From positions 1,167,501 to 1,231,500 of the forward strand of contig JAJTWR010000311.1 of NCBI GenBank assembly GCA_021613335.1: a stretch of DNA of 64,000 nt. The letters run 5' to 3'. Within the stretch, counting starts at the first letter, position 1. Each line of letters starts with the position of its first letter. A program made the translations under genes and the position numbers. This DNA is from Whitmania pigra. Taxonomy: Eukaryota > Annelida > Clitellata > Hirudinida > Haemopidae. The notes beneath the pieces are model-generated. The model was not told the DNA's origin. It did not search any database and saw nothing but the letters and a program-made list of their open reading frames with translations. Of the stretch, positions 50,597 through 63,869 are shown in pieces.

Positions 50597-51502
50597 CTAG
50601 TCTCCACTGCACTCATTTGCATTATCTCTCAAGTAAGAGTATTCGAAAGCTTCAACTTTCTGCAAAGCATACGTAAAGATTTTATAAAAGTTAATCTATT
50701 ACAATTTTAAAACTTACACCTGGAGTGGGGAATATCAATCCCAGGCATTGAAGGAGCTGAGGTTGCTTCTTAACTGCCTCTCTGTAGTCATCTAAGTAAA
50801 TTTTTTGACTCTCGTTTGATGTCTGCAATCATTATGAAATAAGTAGGTAAAATATTCTTATAATTCATAAAATTATCTTTTTTTAAATTTTCGGTTAAAT
50901 GCCTCACAATATTTGTCGCATTGTTTTAGCTATCCGAGATGAATAGATTAAGGGCTCACGATGACGACTCAATACAAATAGACATATGTACCAACCAATT
51001 TCTTTATCGTGAGTTCTATCAACTCCTTAAGAAAATCTTCCAGTTCGACATTAACAGGCGGCTTCAGAATTGAATTCTTGAGCAACTGGATTATGTCGAA
51101 CTTGCTGATGTAGTTATTCTTGCTCAAATTGTAGACCTCAAAGCAGACTAAAATTGGAATGGCAGCATTAAATTTGGCTTGGCGAGTTGTCACGATGAAC
51201 CTACATTTTATCCTTTCCTCGGTCTTTCCTCTCAACATCACGGACAAAGTTTGAATAAATTCTGCTATGTCTACTTTGCCTTCTTTGCTTCTAACTGTGA
51301 CCTTGAAGACTTGTTATTAAAGGGAAATGAAGCAAAGCAAGCTTAGAGTAAATGCGATGCAACATCTCACTTCTATCCAGAATGAGTTCGTCATCGATGT
51401 CAAACTGTTCGAAGATAAACTTTGTGTATTCTCTCCTTCCTAATTTGTAAGTTGTCATTTCATCAAACAATTCCATTAGCCTTTTCAATTCGGTTGTTGT
51501 GA
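50597..51502 (-). CDS. CLXN: Calaxin-like EF-hand protein (EFCAB1/CLXN family), 5'-partial
   Basis: Exons, 5' to 3': 51371-51502, 51205-51309, 50996-51147, 50718-50822, 50597-50659; 184 residues after the first incomplete codon, against about 211 in human calaxin, so one short N-terminal exon is missing. Calaxin is a calcium sensor attached to the outer dynein arm of motile cilia. The match runs along the whole length: ELKRLMELFDEM, ELILDRIFKV, DIAEFIQTLSVMLRGKTEER, FCFEVYNLSKNNYISKFDI, LLKNSILKPPV, ELIELTIKKL, YLDDYREAVKKQPQLLQCLG. All three loops lack the usual acidic calcium ligands. One intron (51148-51204) is only 57 bases long. Confidence 0.8.
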
Positions 51503-53295
51503 CTGGGTCCAATTAATTTTTATTATGCTACATGAGTTAAATTCAAGATGTGATAAATTAATTAAATATTCTAACTAGGACGGACGTGAGGTGGGGAAAT
51601 GAAAAGTGCCCAGGGACCTGGCAATTTTTTTAGGGCCCGCACAGAATTTAAAATAATAAAACATTACAATCTGTTTTTTCCATTTCCAAATTGACAAATC
51701 GTAGGGACCCTGCTTCCAACGAATGGCAAACCAAACTATGCAATGACTACGTATATATCCACAATATGGTTAATAACGAGAATCATTCTTAGATTTAGAT
51801 TCAAACCATATTCTAGACTTATTATTAAATTAGAAATTGATTAGCTGAGATTAAATTGTGACAGTGTTCGGCTAACGCCAATTCAAAAGTGGAAAGTTTG
51901 TATAACCTTAGAATCATATTTTTTGATTGATTAGACGCTTAGAAAGTCCAAAAACGACGAAGTTTTCAAATTCTACATGCTATTGCATGTTATTACACAC
52001 TTACAATGAGTTTTTCGAGCAAGAATTTCAATTAGTTTTGTTCCCCTTATCCTTGCGCCTCCAACATCATATTCCATTGTTAAGCTTTGGCAAAGTAACA
52101 GAAACTGGAAACGAACGTAAAAAATACCGTCTTTTTATGGATTGATTGTTTATTGAAACGTCACGTTACAACCTGTGTTAAAATTGAATAATATGTGCTT
52201 GAATTTGAAAACTCGTTTTATAGTCTTGCTTATACTAAAAAGTATTGCTCGCGCTGGTTTAAAGTCGATTTGCATGATTATTTCTAGATCCTAAAGCTTG
52301 TTATTAAAGGAAAATTAATTAAAGAATGTCATAACCAATTGCTTCAATTTCAAGTTTTGCAAGAAAATTGTATTACTGTTTATAAGTCTAAGTATTAGTA
52401 AATTTAACTATAACTTTAGGAAAGAGAGTACTAACTGTAAATCAAACTCTAACTGAAAAGTCCTAACTGAAATAATCCTACTTGAGAGCCAGCATCTTCG
52501 CTGCCATCCAAACTATGGGACGAGGAGACGAAATCGTTTTGCGAGAATAATTTAAAATTGAAAATAGTAAATTTAAGACACCTAGCGGCTAGGCCTCAGC
52601 ACGCTACACAGTACTTTAAACACAAAATTTCCTCTGTTCCACACGCTATCACGTTAAGCAAATTAGAGTACATGATGCGGGCCTGATGAACCAACACCTT
52701 GGCGACCCCTGGTCTATGCATGAGCTTAAACTTTCGAAAGTTATTATTATTATTATTATTACGTACAACGCTTTGCAAATGAAGTCTTTTCTGACAATTA
52801 CTGTGTTATGAATCCTGTTAATGTTTTGCGCATTTACAACTGACTGGTTTGAAAATATTTTCAAATGACAAATAATTATAAACATGCTGATATTAAAAGT
52901 AATCGTAGTATTTTTATTTATTTACACCATTATTTACCTGAAGCAAAGTCGAAAGAAACAATTGTCTAAACAGGATCATAAATCAGGCATCATCATTTAT
53001 TATAAAAATTATTATATTGACTTTTGAGTCACTGTTGAGTAAGAGCTATATTTAAAAAAACAGAAAACCTGACAATTTATAACAAGCCTATAAAGACTTA
53101 AATAAGCTTAAATAAATAAATAATCGAGTATCATAACTAAGTCACAAGCCTGGGAAACTGTAATTAATGAACAACCAGGAAGAATTGACCAGCTGAGCCC
53201 TAGTTGAAGAAATCCTTTGTAAACTGAAAATTTTTGTAAATGATGTCAACAGAATATAATCGTAAATCATAATATTACACAAAGCATATCTTAAT
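51503..53295. other. Gene-free interval, calaxin upstream
   Basis: The missing calaxin start exon should lie here; a possible one is an ATG-led stretch at about 52490-52520 (minus, MAAKMLALK then a GT), but this is weak. A repeat-like word AGGGCCCGCAC lies at 51632 and a short ATT array at 52739-52760. Nothing else is supported. Confidence 0.4.
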
Positions 53296-53418
53296 CAGGG
53301 ACGCCATTTCAGCTTTTTCTAAGGGAGGGCAACCTTCGCACAACTTGAGAAGACAACTTTTTCTTGCGACCCGTCTAAAATCGGGGAGAGAAGGCAACGG
53401 GCCAAAATTACGTCCCTG
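53296..53418. repeat. CAGGGACG MITE, complete copy
   Basis: A 123-bp element that begins CAGGGACGCCATTT and whose end, inverted, reads CAGGGACGTAATTT. It has no coding capacity. Related copies occur at 46787-46902 and from 60876. The flanking 8-mers ATCTTAAT and CTTTCAAT are only partly alike, so the target duplication is decayed or absent. Confidence 0.7.
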
Positions 53419-53627
53419 CTTTCAATATAACTACCAAGCTACCAATATTTTATTATTGAAAAACATAACACAAATATATAACCAGCGGCCTATTGGTTAT
53501 TTTAGACTTTTAACCCGAAGCAACATCTCGCAATGAGACAGTCACATACGTTTATCCTCTTACTTATAGTATTTTTGAAAAATTAGTATGAAGACTCAAT
53601 TTGGTCCAGCTCTGACGATGTAACCAA

Positions 53628-56526
53628 TTAAAGATAATTCTGACAATAATTCACGACATAAGCGAGGACTGCTTGGTTACAAACCCTTGAAAAGAGTGAC
53701 GGCGCCTTCTGACTGTTTTGCTTCTTCAACTGGGATTTGAAATCGCCGAGCGGAGGAAGCTTAAACGGATCATTCTTATGCAGCTTGGCTTGACTCGCAC
53801 ATGGCTCGTTATCCGATGTTTTTGAGCTCTGATAATGTGGAAGAACCGTCGATGAAAGAGAGGCAAGCTTTCTCCGCATTTTTTTCCTTTCATCGCAGTT
53901 AGACAGATGCTCCATGTAGTTTCTTTCCCTAATCCTCATATCGCACCACACACACGAAACTAAAATATTGGAAATATAAACAATGATAACAATCAACAAA
54001 CAATTAAACTGAGATAATGAATTTTAGCCACCTCTAGCCGAAGTCATGCTATTTGGATTGACGCCATTGACTTTATCAACCATAACCTTCTTTTCTACTC
54101 TTTCATTTTTCTTATTCTCATTATTCGCATTTACGTTCTTCTTCGGGGACTTTTTCGGTTTCTTGGTATTAAGTTTAATATCTCCTTTCTATGGTTAATA
54201 ACATAACTAATAATTAAGCCTTTGTATGAAAGTGTATTGAAAGCATTAAATTGTTATGGTGTTACAATCAGTGTATGATTATTTTATAATACATATTTTA
54301 CATAATTTGACATATGCAATCGCCTCTGATTTAATTTAAACGGTTTCAAGCAACTTACATCTTTATTTGGGACTTGCTTTGTCGTTGAGTTTTGTGATTT
54401 TACATTATTTGAAGAGTTTCCTAGATTCAAATCAAAAGTTGGCAAAGTCAAGGTTGCATATATAAATATATTCAATGAATAAATATGTTTAAAAGTAAAA
54501 GTAATCAATAGATGTATCTGAATAAGAATAAAGGTTGACCAGTGGCATTGGAAATCATTTTTAAAATATCCTCTCACCGGCTAGACCAGCATCGGGTTTA
54601 GGTGGATTAACCCCACTAGACAATCCAACTTTGTTTCTTTGTCCTCTGACATTTTCTCTGAAGTGCAAATTAATATTTAAAATAGCATGAATCTATTTCA
54701 TATGTTAATAGCTGGTGCAGTAGATACAATGTACTTTAATGGATTGGTTGAGGACAACGCTTAGCAAGCGGCCTATAAAAACATTAGATAGGATCCTTTT
54801 GTGGTTTATTAATGAAGATAAAAAATTATGTTTGGATTCCGGCTATTATAAACGCGTTAACGTATTCAAATGATTATTTAAAAATGCTTGAAATTAATTT
54901 GTCTATCAACAAAACGTCTAAAAAAACAAGTTACTTCTTGTTTATTTTAATGTTTTTGGATGGAGATTTGTTGCTGTTATTTTGGGATAACAGGTTCTCA
55001 AATAAAGTAAACTTTCGCCCGACAACATCACTTTCATCGTCGTCGTCGTCATCAACATTGTAGTTGTTATCATCATCATCATAAGAGTTTTCATCGTTTC
55101 CTGATGCTTTTTCGTTTTGGAAAAACGAAAACATGCTATCTCCCCAATTATCATTCGCCTCTTCGCTGCAAAAGAAAACCCATAAAATGTAACTAACATT
55201 ATAATCCCAGAAACTTTTCAAAACTACAAATTGGTCAAAATGTTCGACTTTCGAATATAAAACGATTATTATTATAAGCTACAGTTGATATGTTTAAATG
55301 TAATAAAGTTCAGGCCCGTATTTAAGGGGGGTTCAAAAATGTTAAAAAATAAAAATTTAAAGTATTGTTTCTGGATTCGCAGAAATGTTCATGAACTTTA
55401 TTAATGTCTAAAACATTGTTATATCCAGATTAACTTCAATTCAAATCAACCGTGAATGCGTAAGCTGTTTTATGATCCATTCCACCGTGTGCGCAGATTT
55501 TAGATTCGATATTTCCTTTGCGGAAAAGAAAGTGGCAAGCAACAAATGATGAAGACAAACCATTTCCAGCAATTTATTCCTTCCTAGTATGTAATTCAAT
55601 CCTATTATTAAAATGCTCCTTCGCATTTTGACAACATTTCTAGTTTCAACTTCAACTGGCGAAAGATCGTTTTCCACGCTAAAAGAATCAAGTCATGCGT
55701 TCGAAATTCAACAACTGAAATGAGACTGGTCGGACTTGCTCTTTCTAGCATTCACACAAATGTACCGGAAGATGCTCAAAAGGTTTTCAAAAGGGTGAAG
55801 AAATTTTCCAACAGTTCTCGGCGTTTTATTCTTACATTATAATGACATTTATTTTGATTTTTACATTTACCATCATCATCACCACCCTCTATTATTATCA
55901 TTTGATTTCGATAATAAAAAAATTGACTCCCCCCTCGAAATCATTTTCTGGCTAGGGGCCTGATTAAGTTATTAAATGTTTCACAAAACATCTGAAAATA
56001 CATTTACCAAAATGGTCCCATATAGATGACGAATGGTTGAAAGTAATCACCTGAGTAGCAACTGCTTGTAAAAAAGTAGTTATCCTTTGCACTGTCTTTA
56101 ACGTTACAAAATGAACCAATATCATCGTCAAACCTGAAAATTCAAATTTAATTTATTTTTATTTCCATCAAATGACAAGCGAAGAAGTATAATATATGTG
56201 AACCCGAAATAGTTTTGCTTGATATCGTATATCTCCCTCTTTTCTGGATCCATTAGGAATTCATAAGCTGATCTGACTTCCTATTCAAGAATTAAGTGTA
56301 AAATTATGTTTTATTAAAAAATTTAGCTCATGAGTCTTAAAACAAAAAATTAAACAATTTAACTCTATAGACATACTTTGAATTTTTCCTCTGCATCCTT
56401 GTCCATGTTTTTATCAGGATGATACTTCAGGGCCAAACTTTTATAGGCTTTCTTTATCTGATCATCTGAAGATGATTTTTCGACCCCAAGTATTTCGTAT
56501 GGGTCCTGAGATAACTGCTTATTCAT
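53628..56526 (-). CDS. J-domain protein with C-terminal C2HC zinc finger
   Basis: Eight exons, 5' to 3': 56377-56526, 56204-56280, 56008-56133, 54935-55165, 54578-54657, 54359-54420, 54032-54188, 53628-53959; exactly 405 codons. Residues 8-70 are a J domain: [20 protein letters not shown], the HPD motif at 36-38, [16 protein letters not shown] domains stimulate ATP hydrolysis by Hsp70. An aromatic, Gly-poor linker follows, then an Asp-rich acidic run, a Lys-rich basic region ([11 protein letters not shown]) and, at 297-316, a C-x2-C-x11-H-x3-C finger (CVWCDMR to HLSNC), the spacing of zf-C2HC_2 domains. I do not recognise the orthologue. Intron 3 carries a hAT remnant. The last exon's end could vary by alternative splicing. 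Confidence 0.82.
55311..55962 (+). mobile_element. hAT remnant in an intron of the J-domain gene
   Basis: Starts CAGGCCCGTATTTAAGGGGG and ends, read inverted, CAGGCCCCTAGCC...GAGGGGGG. The flanking 8-mers are ATAAAGTT (55303-55310) and ATTAAGTT (55963-55970), matching at seven of eight positions, so a target-site duplication is likely. The plus strand from about 55625 to 55842 encodes the end of a hAT transposase: [10 protein letters not shown], then after a one-base frameshift [20 protein letters not shown]. This is the dimerisation domain of the ZMYM/TTF-type hAT group. It is inactive. Confidence 0.78.
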
Positions 56527-58094
56527 TCCGTACTCAGGCTAAATCATAAAATCATACGATCATAAAACATTTTTCAATGAAAACTGACTAGTGTCGAATA
56601 TAATTTCACTTTTCTATTCAAAATTCAAAGCAAAATGAGCTTACTAAATCTTCGTAGTGATCAGGAACTCGCTGAGAACGGCTGGTAACCTAGGCTTCTG
56701 TTTCAGAACGCCGTTAGTTCGTGCCATACCTTTTCAAGTTTAGAATGTTTTTAAAAAATTTAAAGTTGAAACTTAGAATTAATTAGTTAATTAAATTGAT
56801 TTTAATTAATTAATAGTTAATTTAATTTTCTAAATTGCTGTTAATTATGAAAACGTAAAATTTTAAAATTAAACAAATGTGATAAATCTTTTTAGAATAA
56901 CTAAAAGAAACGTAATTCTAACTGAGCTTTTTGTGAAAGTGAATATCCATTTCAACAAATGATTTGACGAGAACGCAAATTTTGTTTTTAGAATAGGACA
57001 CCAACTCTGTTGTATGTGAATATTTTTAAGTGTTATTTATATTTGTATTTATATATATTCATATGTCAAATATATTCATATATCAATTGCATCATCTTAG
57101 TGGTTCACAATATGGTACCATAATAATGGTAACCAGCCATTGAGCTGTAAACCTAACAGTGAGTGCAGAAATGCACTTTATATTACTTTAGCTCTTCTCA
57201 GATTACGTGGAAGAAACTCAACCAAAATATAAGTCCTCATAAACAGACTGTCTCTTATTTGTTCAGCTCATCCATCAATTAAATTTAAAATGAACCTTTC
57301 GCTAAATCTATTAAATTTAAAAACTCTACAATTCGTATCACTGTAATTTCCTTAATTCCGAACTTACTTAAAACGACCGGAGCTTTCACTAGTATTAATG
57401 CTGAATTTTCCCGATTTGAACAACATGTTTGTTTAAAACATACGAATATTAGAAAACAAAAGCAAAAAAAAAGTGGTTGTAAATCTCACCTGCCTAAATA
57501 GTTGTTAAATTAAAATCAGTCATCAATTAAATAGAACCATTGCCGGTTTAACCCAGATGTAGACCCATATACCACTGTTAGTCCTGTCGGTCTGCTAGTA
57601 ACCTCGCCCCAGAGTTACAAGGGGTGGAACAGAGCAATATAAATTTGAATAAATAAAATAATATAAATCTTATCTTAAGTCTTATATAAATCTGGTCATC
57701 TGAAATATATATTTTGTTGTTTTACCTAAACTCTATCAGATCTAGATCTACAAAGTCAAAAAGGCACATGAATTCCTATGATAAGTAAGGATACAAATGA
57801 TTTTCATAATGACACATCCTTCATTAGTTGGGACTAGATGACTAAATCCCTGAGCTGCAATCACAACCTCTCCGTATTTGCTCCCACCCATTTAAATTCC
57901 ATAGCAGTCTGGGTCTTCTAACAATATTGTAATCAAGTTTCTCTCAAACAAAGATCTTGAATATTGTAATAATATTACACCAGTTATTTAATGAAAATTA
58001 AATTCTACCGTGAAATGTTTTTATTTAGAACAACTGAGTAACATTGCAAATCAGCCAAATTGTTTTTCATGAGGAACAACAGATAGAGGGTTCT
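56527..58094. other. Intergenic region
   Basis: About 1.6 kb between the J-domain gene start and the PSMB5 stop. It is AT-rich with no supported exon. A moderately GC-rich word pair near 57540-57625 may be an old repeat; nothing proves it. Confidence 0.45.
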
Positions 58095-60190
58095 TTATTT
58101 CTTCTGATCTTTGTAGGCATAATGAAGATCAGACACATCATCCTGCGATATCTTCTCCCAACCAGTCTCCTTCATGTGGTATACTAAAGGATAAAAATTA
58201 GTTTATTTTCTTGATTAACCATGCACTCAAATGAATTCCAACTGTCCCATTGCTATGGATACATAAGCAAATCAATAAAAGTGCATCCCATAAAACCACA
58301 CATCCATTAATTGAATGCAAAACTCACAGGAAACAATTCCACCACTGTAAGCATCTCTGTATGTGGCATGATAGATTGCCCTTCTTCCAAGATCATAAGC
58401 CTCTTCGTCACTGAGATCGTAACGGTAGCCACTGTCCAAGACACCGTAGGCATAAGTTGATCCCGAACCAACGCTGAACATGACATTGGTGAGTCGTGTA
58501 CCATCACTGTCTACGTAGTACAAACCAGGACCCTGCCAAAGGAATGAGCTCAAATAAGTGACCTTAGTCTTCACTATTTCATTACGTAATTCAACATCAT
58601 CGCTAGATGTTTTTGAATAGTGAGTTTAATAATAAATAGATAAACAAGTGCAAGTCTATGCACTGAATTGATTTTTATGTGATGAATGTTGTACTCACCC
58701 TCTTGTCCCATCCAACAATCATGGTTCCCTTTGAGAAAAAAAGACCACATTTTAAAATTTATATAGAATGTATATTACGTATATTTACATATTCACAATA
58801 ATTCTAATAAGAATTATATACACATTACATTTCAAAGATAATTAGCTTCTTTAAAGAATTCATAGTAAATAACATCGCAAGTATAAATGTTGAGAGATAA
58901 ACTCACCATAGACAAGTCCATCCCTTTGTATGAATAAAGAATGTTTGAAAGAACCTTTGAAGCAGCTGCCACGGAAATTCTTTCCTTATTTCTCAGTTCA
59001 TAAATCCTTCAAGTACATAATATCCAAAATTAAAACCTGTTAACAAGCAACTATAAACTACTAGTAGTTGTCAAGAGTTTAGTACAATTCTAAAAGTCAA
59101 TCCAGTTACCTGCACTTCTCAGCAAGAACCCTCTGCCAGAAGGAGCAGTCGGCAGCACATCCAGCCATGGTTCCCAAAAGGTATCGATTGATTTCAATTA
59201 CTTTCTTGACATTTTGAGAGGCAATCCAAGCTCCTGCTGTTGCCCTGGAATCCACTGCAACAATAACTCCATTCTGGTATTTGAATGCCAAAGTAGTGGT
59301 TCCGTGATCAAACTGGATCTTCATATCCGAGTGGTTGTTCTCTTCGCAAACCTTGTTGAATTGGGCAGCAGGCTGATGAAACCAATAAATGTAGTTAGAA
59401 TCATAGTCGAAAATTGTCATAGTTCAAATAGTAAAATAAAACTTCAGCTTATAAATGTAATAAAAATTTGAATAAAAAATATTTGAGTAAAAGTATTAAT
59501 GCTTAATATTTAATAAAATATTTAATTATCTTAGTTATACAAAAGAGTAAAGCATGTATGTTATTCCAGAATGCAAAGACATTACAATTGGTTCAAAACA
59601 AAATACACTTGTAAGCAATTAAGTGATTTTAAACACTATTTTTCTTTATAATGCATTTCAGAATTATGAAAAACTACCAACTCAATACTATTTTTACCAC
59701 GAAAATTTTTTTATATGGCAATACTTCCTTACCAACCAAGCACCATTTTCCACTCCATTTCAGGTGCTTATTCATTATTATTTTGGTGTTTCATTTACAA
59801 ACTTTATGTATATGGCAGTTTTTGTAATAAGTTAACAATTAACTTGTCTTAAAATGGGCTTTTAGCTTTAGAACATTTAGAACTGTTTAGGGTACTAGAC
59901 TATCAAAATTTAGCTTATGTTCTTAATGTCACAATATGTTTCTTCCTCTAAGTTCATCAAATTAATTCATCAATTAAAATTCAATTTGTAATTAAAAAAA
60001 GATAAACTAAAATTTGTAAAATAACAAATGCTTGGAATAGATAACTCACATTGAAGGCTGTAGGCACTTCAAAACTGCTAGATCGCAATAAAGCTTCCTC
60101 CAAACTTGTAAATTCATCATCACCCCTCCTAGACTTATTAGCTAACCAAGCACATTTGTTTTTAACTCCACAAAAAGCTTCCAGAGCCAT
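58095..60190 (-). CDS. PSMB5: 20S proteasome subunit beta type-5
   Basis: Six exons, 5' to 3': 60050-60190, 59110-59372, 58907-59006, 58699-58728, 58328-58532, 58095-58183; 275 residues (human 263). Beta-5 carries the chymotrypsin-like activity of the proteasome core. A propeptide of about 71 residues ends at HG, followed by the catalytic Thr of TTTLAFKYQ. Asp17 (AVDSRATAG) and Lys33 (QNVKKVIEI) of the catalytic set are present, with [36 protein letters not shown] and [10 protein letters not shown] further on. Position 48 of the mature enzyme, Gly in the usual AGGAADC, is Cys (AGCAADC). One exon is only 30 bases. The chosen start, MALEAF, resembles other beta-5 starts; an in-frame ATG 28-29 codons upstream would add a hydrophobic leader and seems less likely. 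Confidence 0.95.
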
Positions 60191-61577
<1,387 letters not shown>

Positions 61578-62060
61578 AAGGAATTCCACTGAATGTAGTT
61601 TACTAATTGGACAATAATAATTGATTATAACTTTGTTCACTTTTAAAACAGAATGACGACGTCTTGAATAGAACGTTTTCCTTTACACGCGAATATCGCT
61701 ATAACATTTCAGATGATGAAATCTGCAACAATAGAGGCTTCAGGAGGTAGATACCCTGGAATTACGATTAGATATCCTGACAATAATTTTTGGAAAAGGA
61801 TACGAGCCAAATTTTTATTCAAGGTTTCTATCTGTAAACTTTCATGAACAAACTCATCTTAGTATCAGATTGGAATTTAAAATTTCAAGATAATCCGATG
61901 TGATCGTGTGCTTTAAGTTTTTTATCCACGATAGGTAGTTCTTAAGCGAATAATTACTGGAGGCTGGATTAATGATGAAAAGAGAACGATTTACAATTAA
62001 TGAATGCCTTTATTGAATGTCTAATGAATGTTTGATTAAAGAACAACATCTTTAAAACAG

Positions 62061-62912
62061 ATTAACATCAACGTGAATGCTGCTGAAAGTGTTGGCCTTA
62101 AAACATTAACTGGATGGATGTTTTGGCTGCACACTGCTGGGCTCTTGATGAGCGTTATAGGCTTCATGACAGTCTATTGGTACTATGATTCAGAGATGTG
62201 GATGGGTATTTGGAACACATGCAGGCCATATGATTTTCCTTTACCTTATGGTTCATTTCTTTTTTGGTTTTCTTGATGCGTGAAAGTTTGCTTCTATGGT
62301 TGCTATCCCAGAAGATCATAGGAATAGACATTGCTTTTAAATCATTGACATAAAAATATATATCAATTGAATTGTTGATGAAACTACAAATATAAATTTG
62401 TTAAACAGGGTATCTGATGGCTGTGAGGGTATTTTTCGTAGCCGGATATATTTTCTATACTTTGGCTCTTGTCGCAGTCATAATGTATACATTTTTCACC
62501 CTGGAAGTATGTGATCCATCATCCGTTGCCATGTGTGCTATTGTCTTCAGCTTTACTTCAAGTGAGTTTTTGTTGGAGGTACTTACTTCTGCTTGAAAAA
62601 TTTCATTTTAGGCATTGGTAATTGTTTTACTCTTTAAAATATTATACTTTATTAGTTTTCTTATTATTTTAATGCCATTTAATAATTTTAATCAGTTATT
62701 AGCTGCAAAGATATAAAATCAAGTGTTCGATCAACAAATGATATTTTAAAAATTTATATTTATCAGGTGTTGCCATAATGATGGGCGTAATATTATATAG
62801 CGCTCAAGTGAGACGAAATCTGGGAATTTCTTTTGGAACTGCTGTCTTTAGTGGCGTATGTTCATTGCTTGCAGGAATCATGGGTGTTTGTGTCAAGAAT
62901 GGATCATCATAG
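62061..62912 (+). CDS. Claudin/PMP22-like four-helix membrane protein, 5'-partial
   Basis: Three exons: 62061-62250, 62409-62561, 62767-62912, ending at TAG; 162 residues from the first acceptor. The only plus-strand gene found. Helices: LTGWMFWLHTAGLLMSVIGF, VRVFFVAGYIFYTLALVAVI, FTSSVAIMMGVILYS, SFGTAVFSGVCSLLAGIMGV. The first outer loop has W..GIWNTC, close to the W-GLW-C signature of claudins and PMP22/EMP proteins, but the second loop Cys of claudins is not seen. No ATG precedes helix 1 in frame except inside it, so the start codon is probably in an upstream exon before the CAG acceptor at 62058-62060. Function (junction or tetraspan membrane protein) is inferred from the fold only. Confidence 0.6.
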
Positions 62913-63649
62913 AACTCTTTTTTTTTTCAGATTGTTTGGATAAAATTTAAACTTTATAATGATAATTATAGCGGCTTTCCGAATGACATTTTTGTTTTTA
63001 TAATCCATCATTACGATGTCATAAATTGGCGATTAAATTCGATTTGAATTCTATCGACATTGTGAATTGTTTTATTAAGGCTTTTTATCCATTAAAAATA
63101 CTAAATTTGCATGTTTAAGCGCAACCGAAACTCGGAGTTAGACCGTGATTTCCATACTTGAAAGTCTTCAACGAATATATGGAATATTTAAAGAAGTAGA
63201 AATTTAAAGAAATGCATTAAAAAAGCCTTAAAAGTCCGCTCGGTTAACACCAAAAATAAATGAAATCAAGAAATTGCTTTTACATTGCAGAGCGAAACGT
63301 TGAACAGATCAATCAGAAAAAATCAGGTGGTCATGAAGGTTGCACACAAGATGATCATAACTAAGATTAAGGGCCATCACTTCAGTCGTTTTTGAAAGCT
63401 CTAAAATTCCCCAAAACTCTTTCAAATTTAATTGGCAACATTTTTTCATTAATCAATTCTAAGCTTTAGTTTTCCGGATCTCCGAAAAGATCTGTTTTGG
63501 TGAACATCTTTAGCACTCAAAAGTTACAGGACAAATCATCTTCCAAAGTCAAATAATATTCCTGATGATAACATTTAACAATTTTTTTCTACAGTGCGTG
63601 ATCACTATATATATTATGAAATAAATATCATGACAAAACAATTTTTGTG

Positions 63650-63869
63650 GAATCGAGTATCGAACAAAACTACAGAGAAGCAACGGACAAGTTGGTAACT
63701 CCTCGAGCTCCGGCAGGTATCCTCCGAGAGGACACCCCTTGTACGAGCGTTTCAGCCCTTGAATCTTCTGACGCTCCCGGGGGTCGGACCGCACCGGCCG
63801 AGTGTCCCTGTCGTTTCCGAATCTCTTCCGATGATGAGCAGTATCAATCCAAGTCTCTCTAGCCACCAT
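63650..63869 (-). CDS. Possible first coding exon, unknown product
   Basis: A GC-rich island in an AT-rich setting. The minus strand reads from an ATG with good context (AAGATGGTGG, about 63869) through MVARETWIDTAHHRKRF, a basic stretch and CPLGGYLPELEEL before composition drops. Codon-like composition and the ATG context suggest a first exon continuing to the left, but I recognise no family and no firm donor. The plus strand is also open here, so a CpG-rich promoter is an alternative. Confidence 0.35.
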
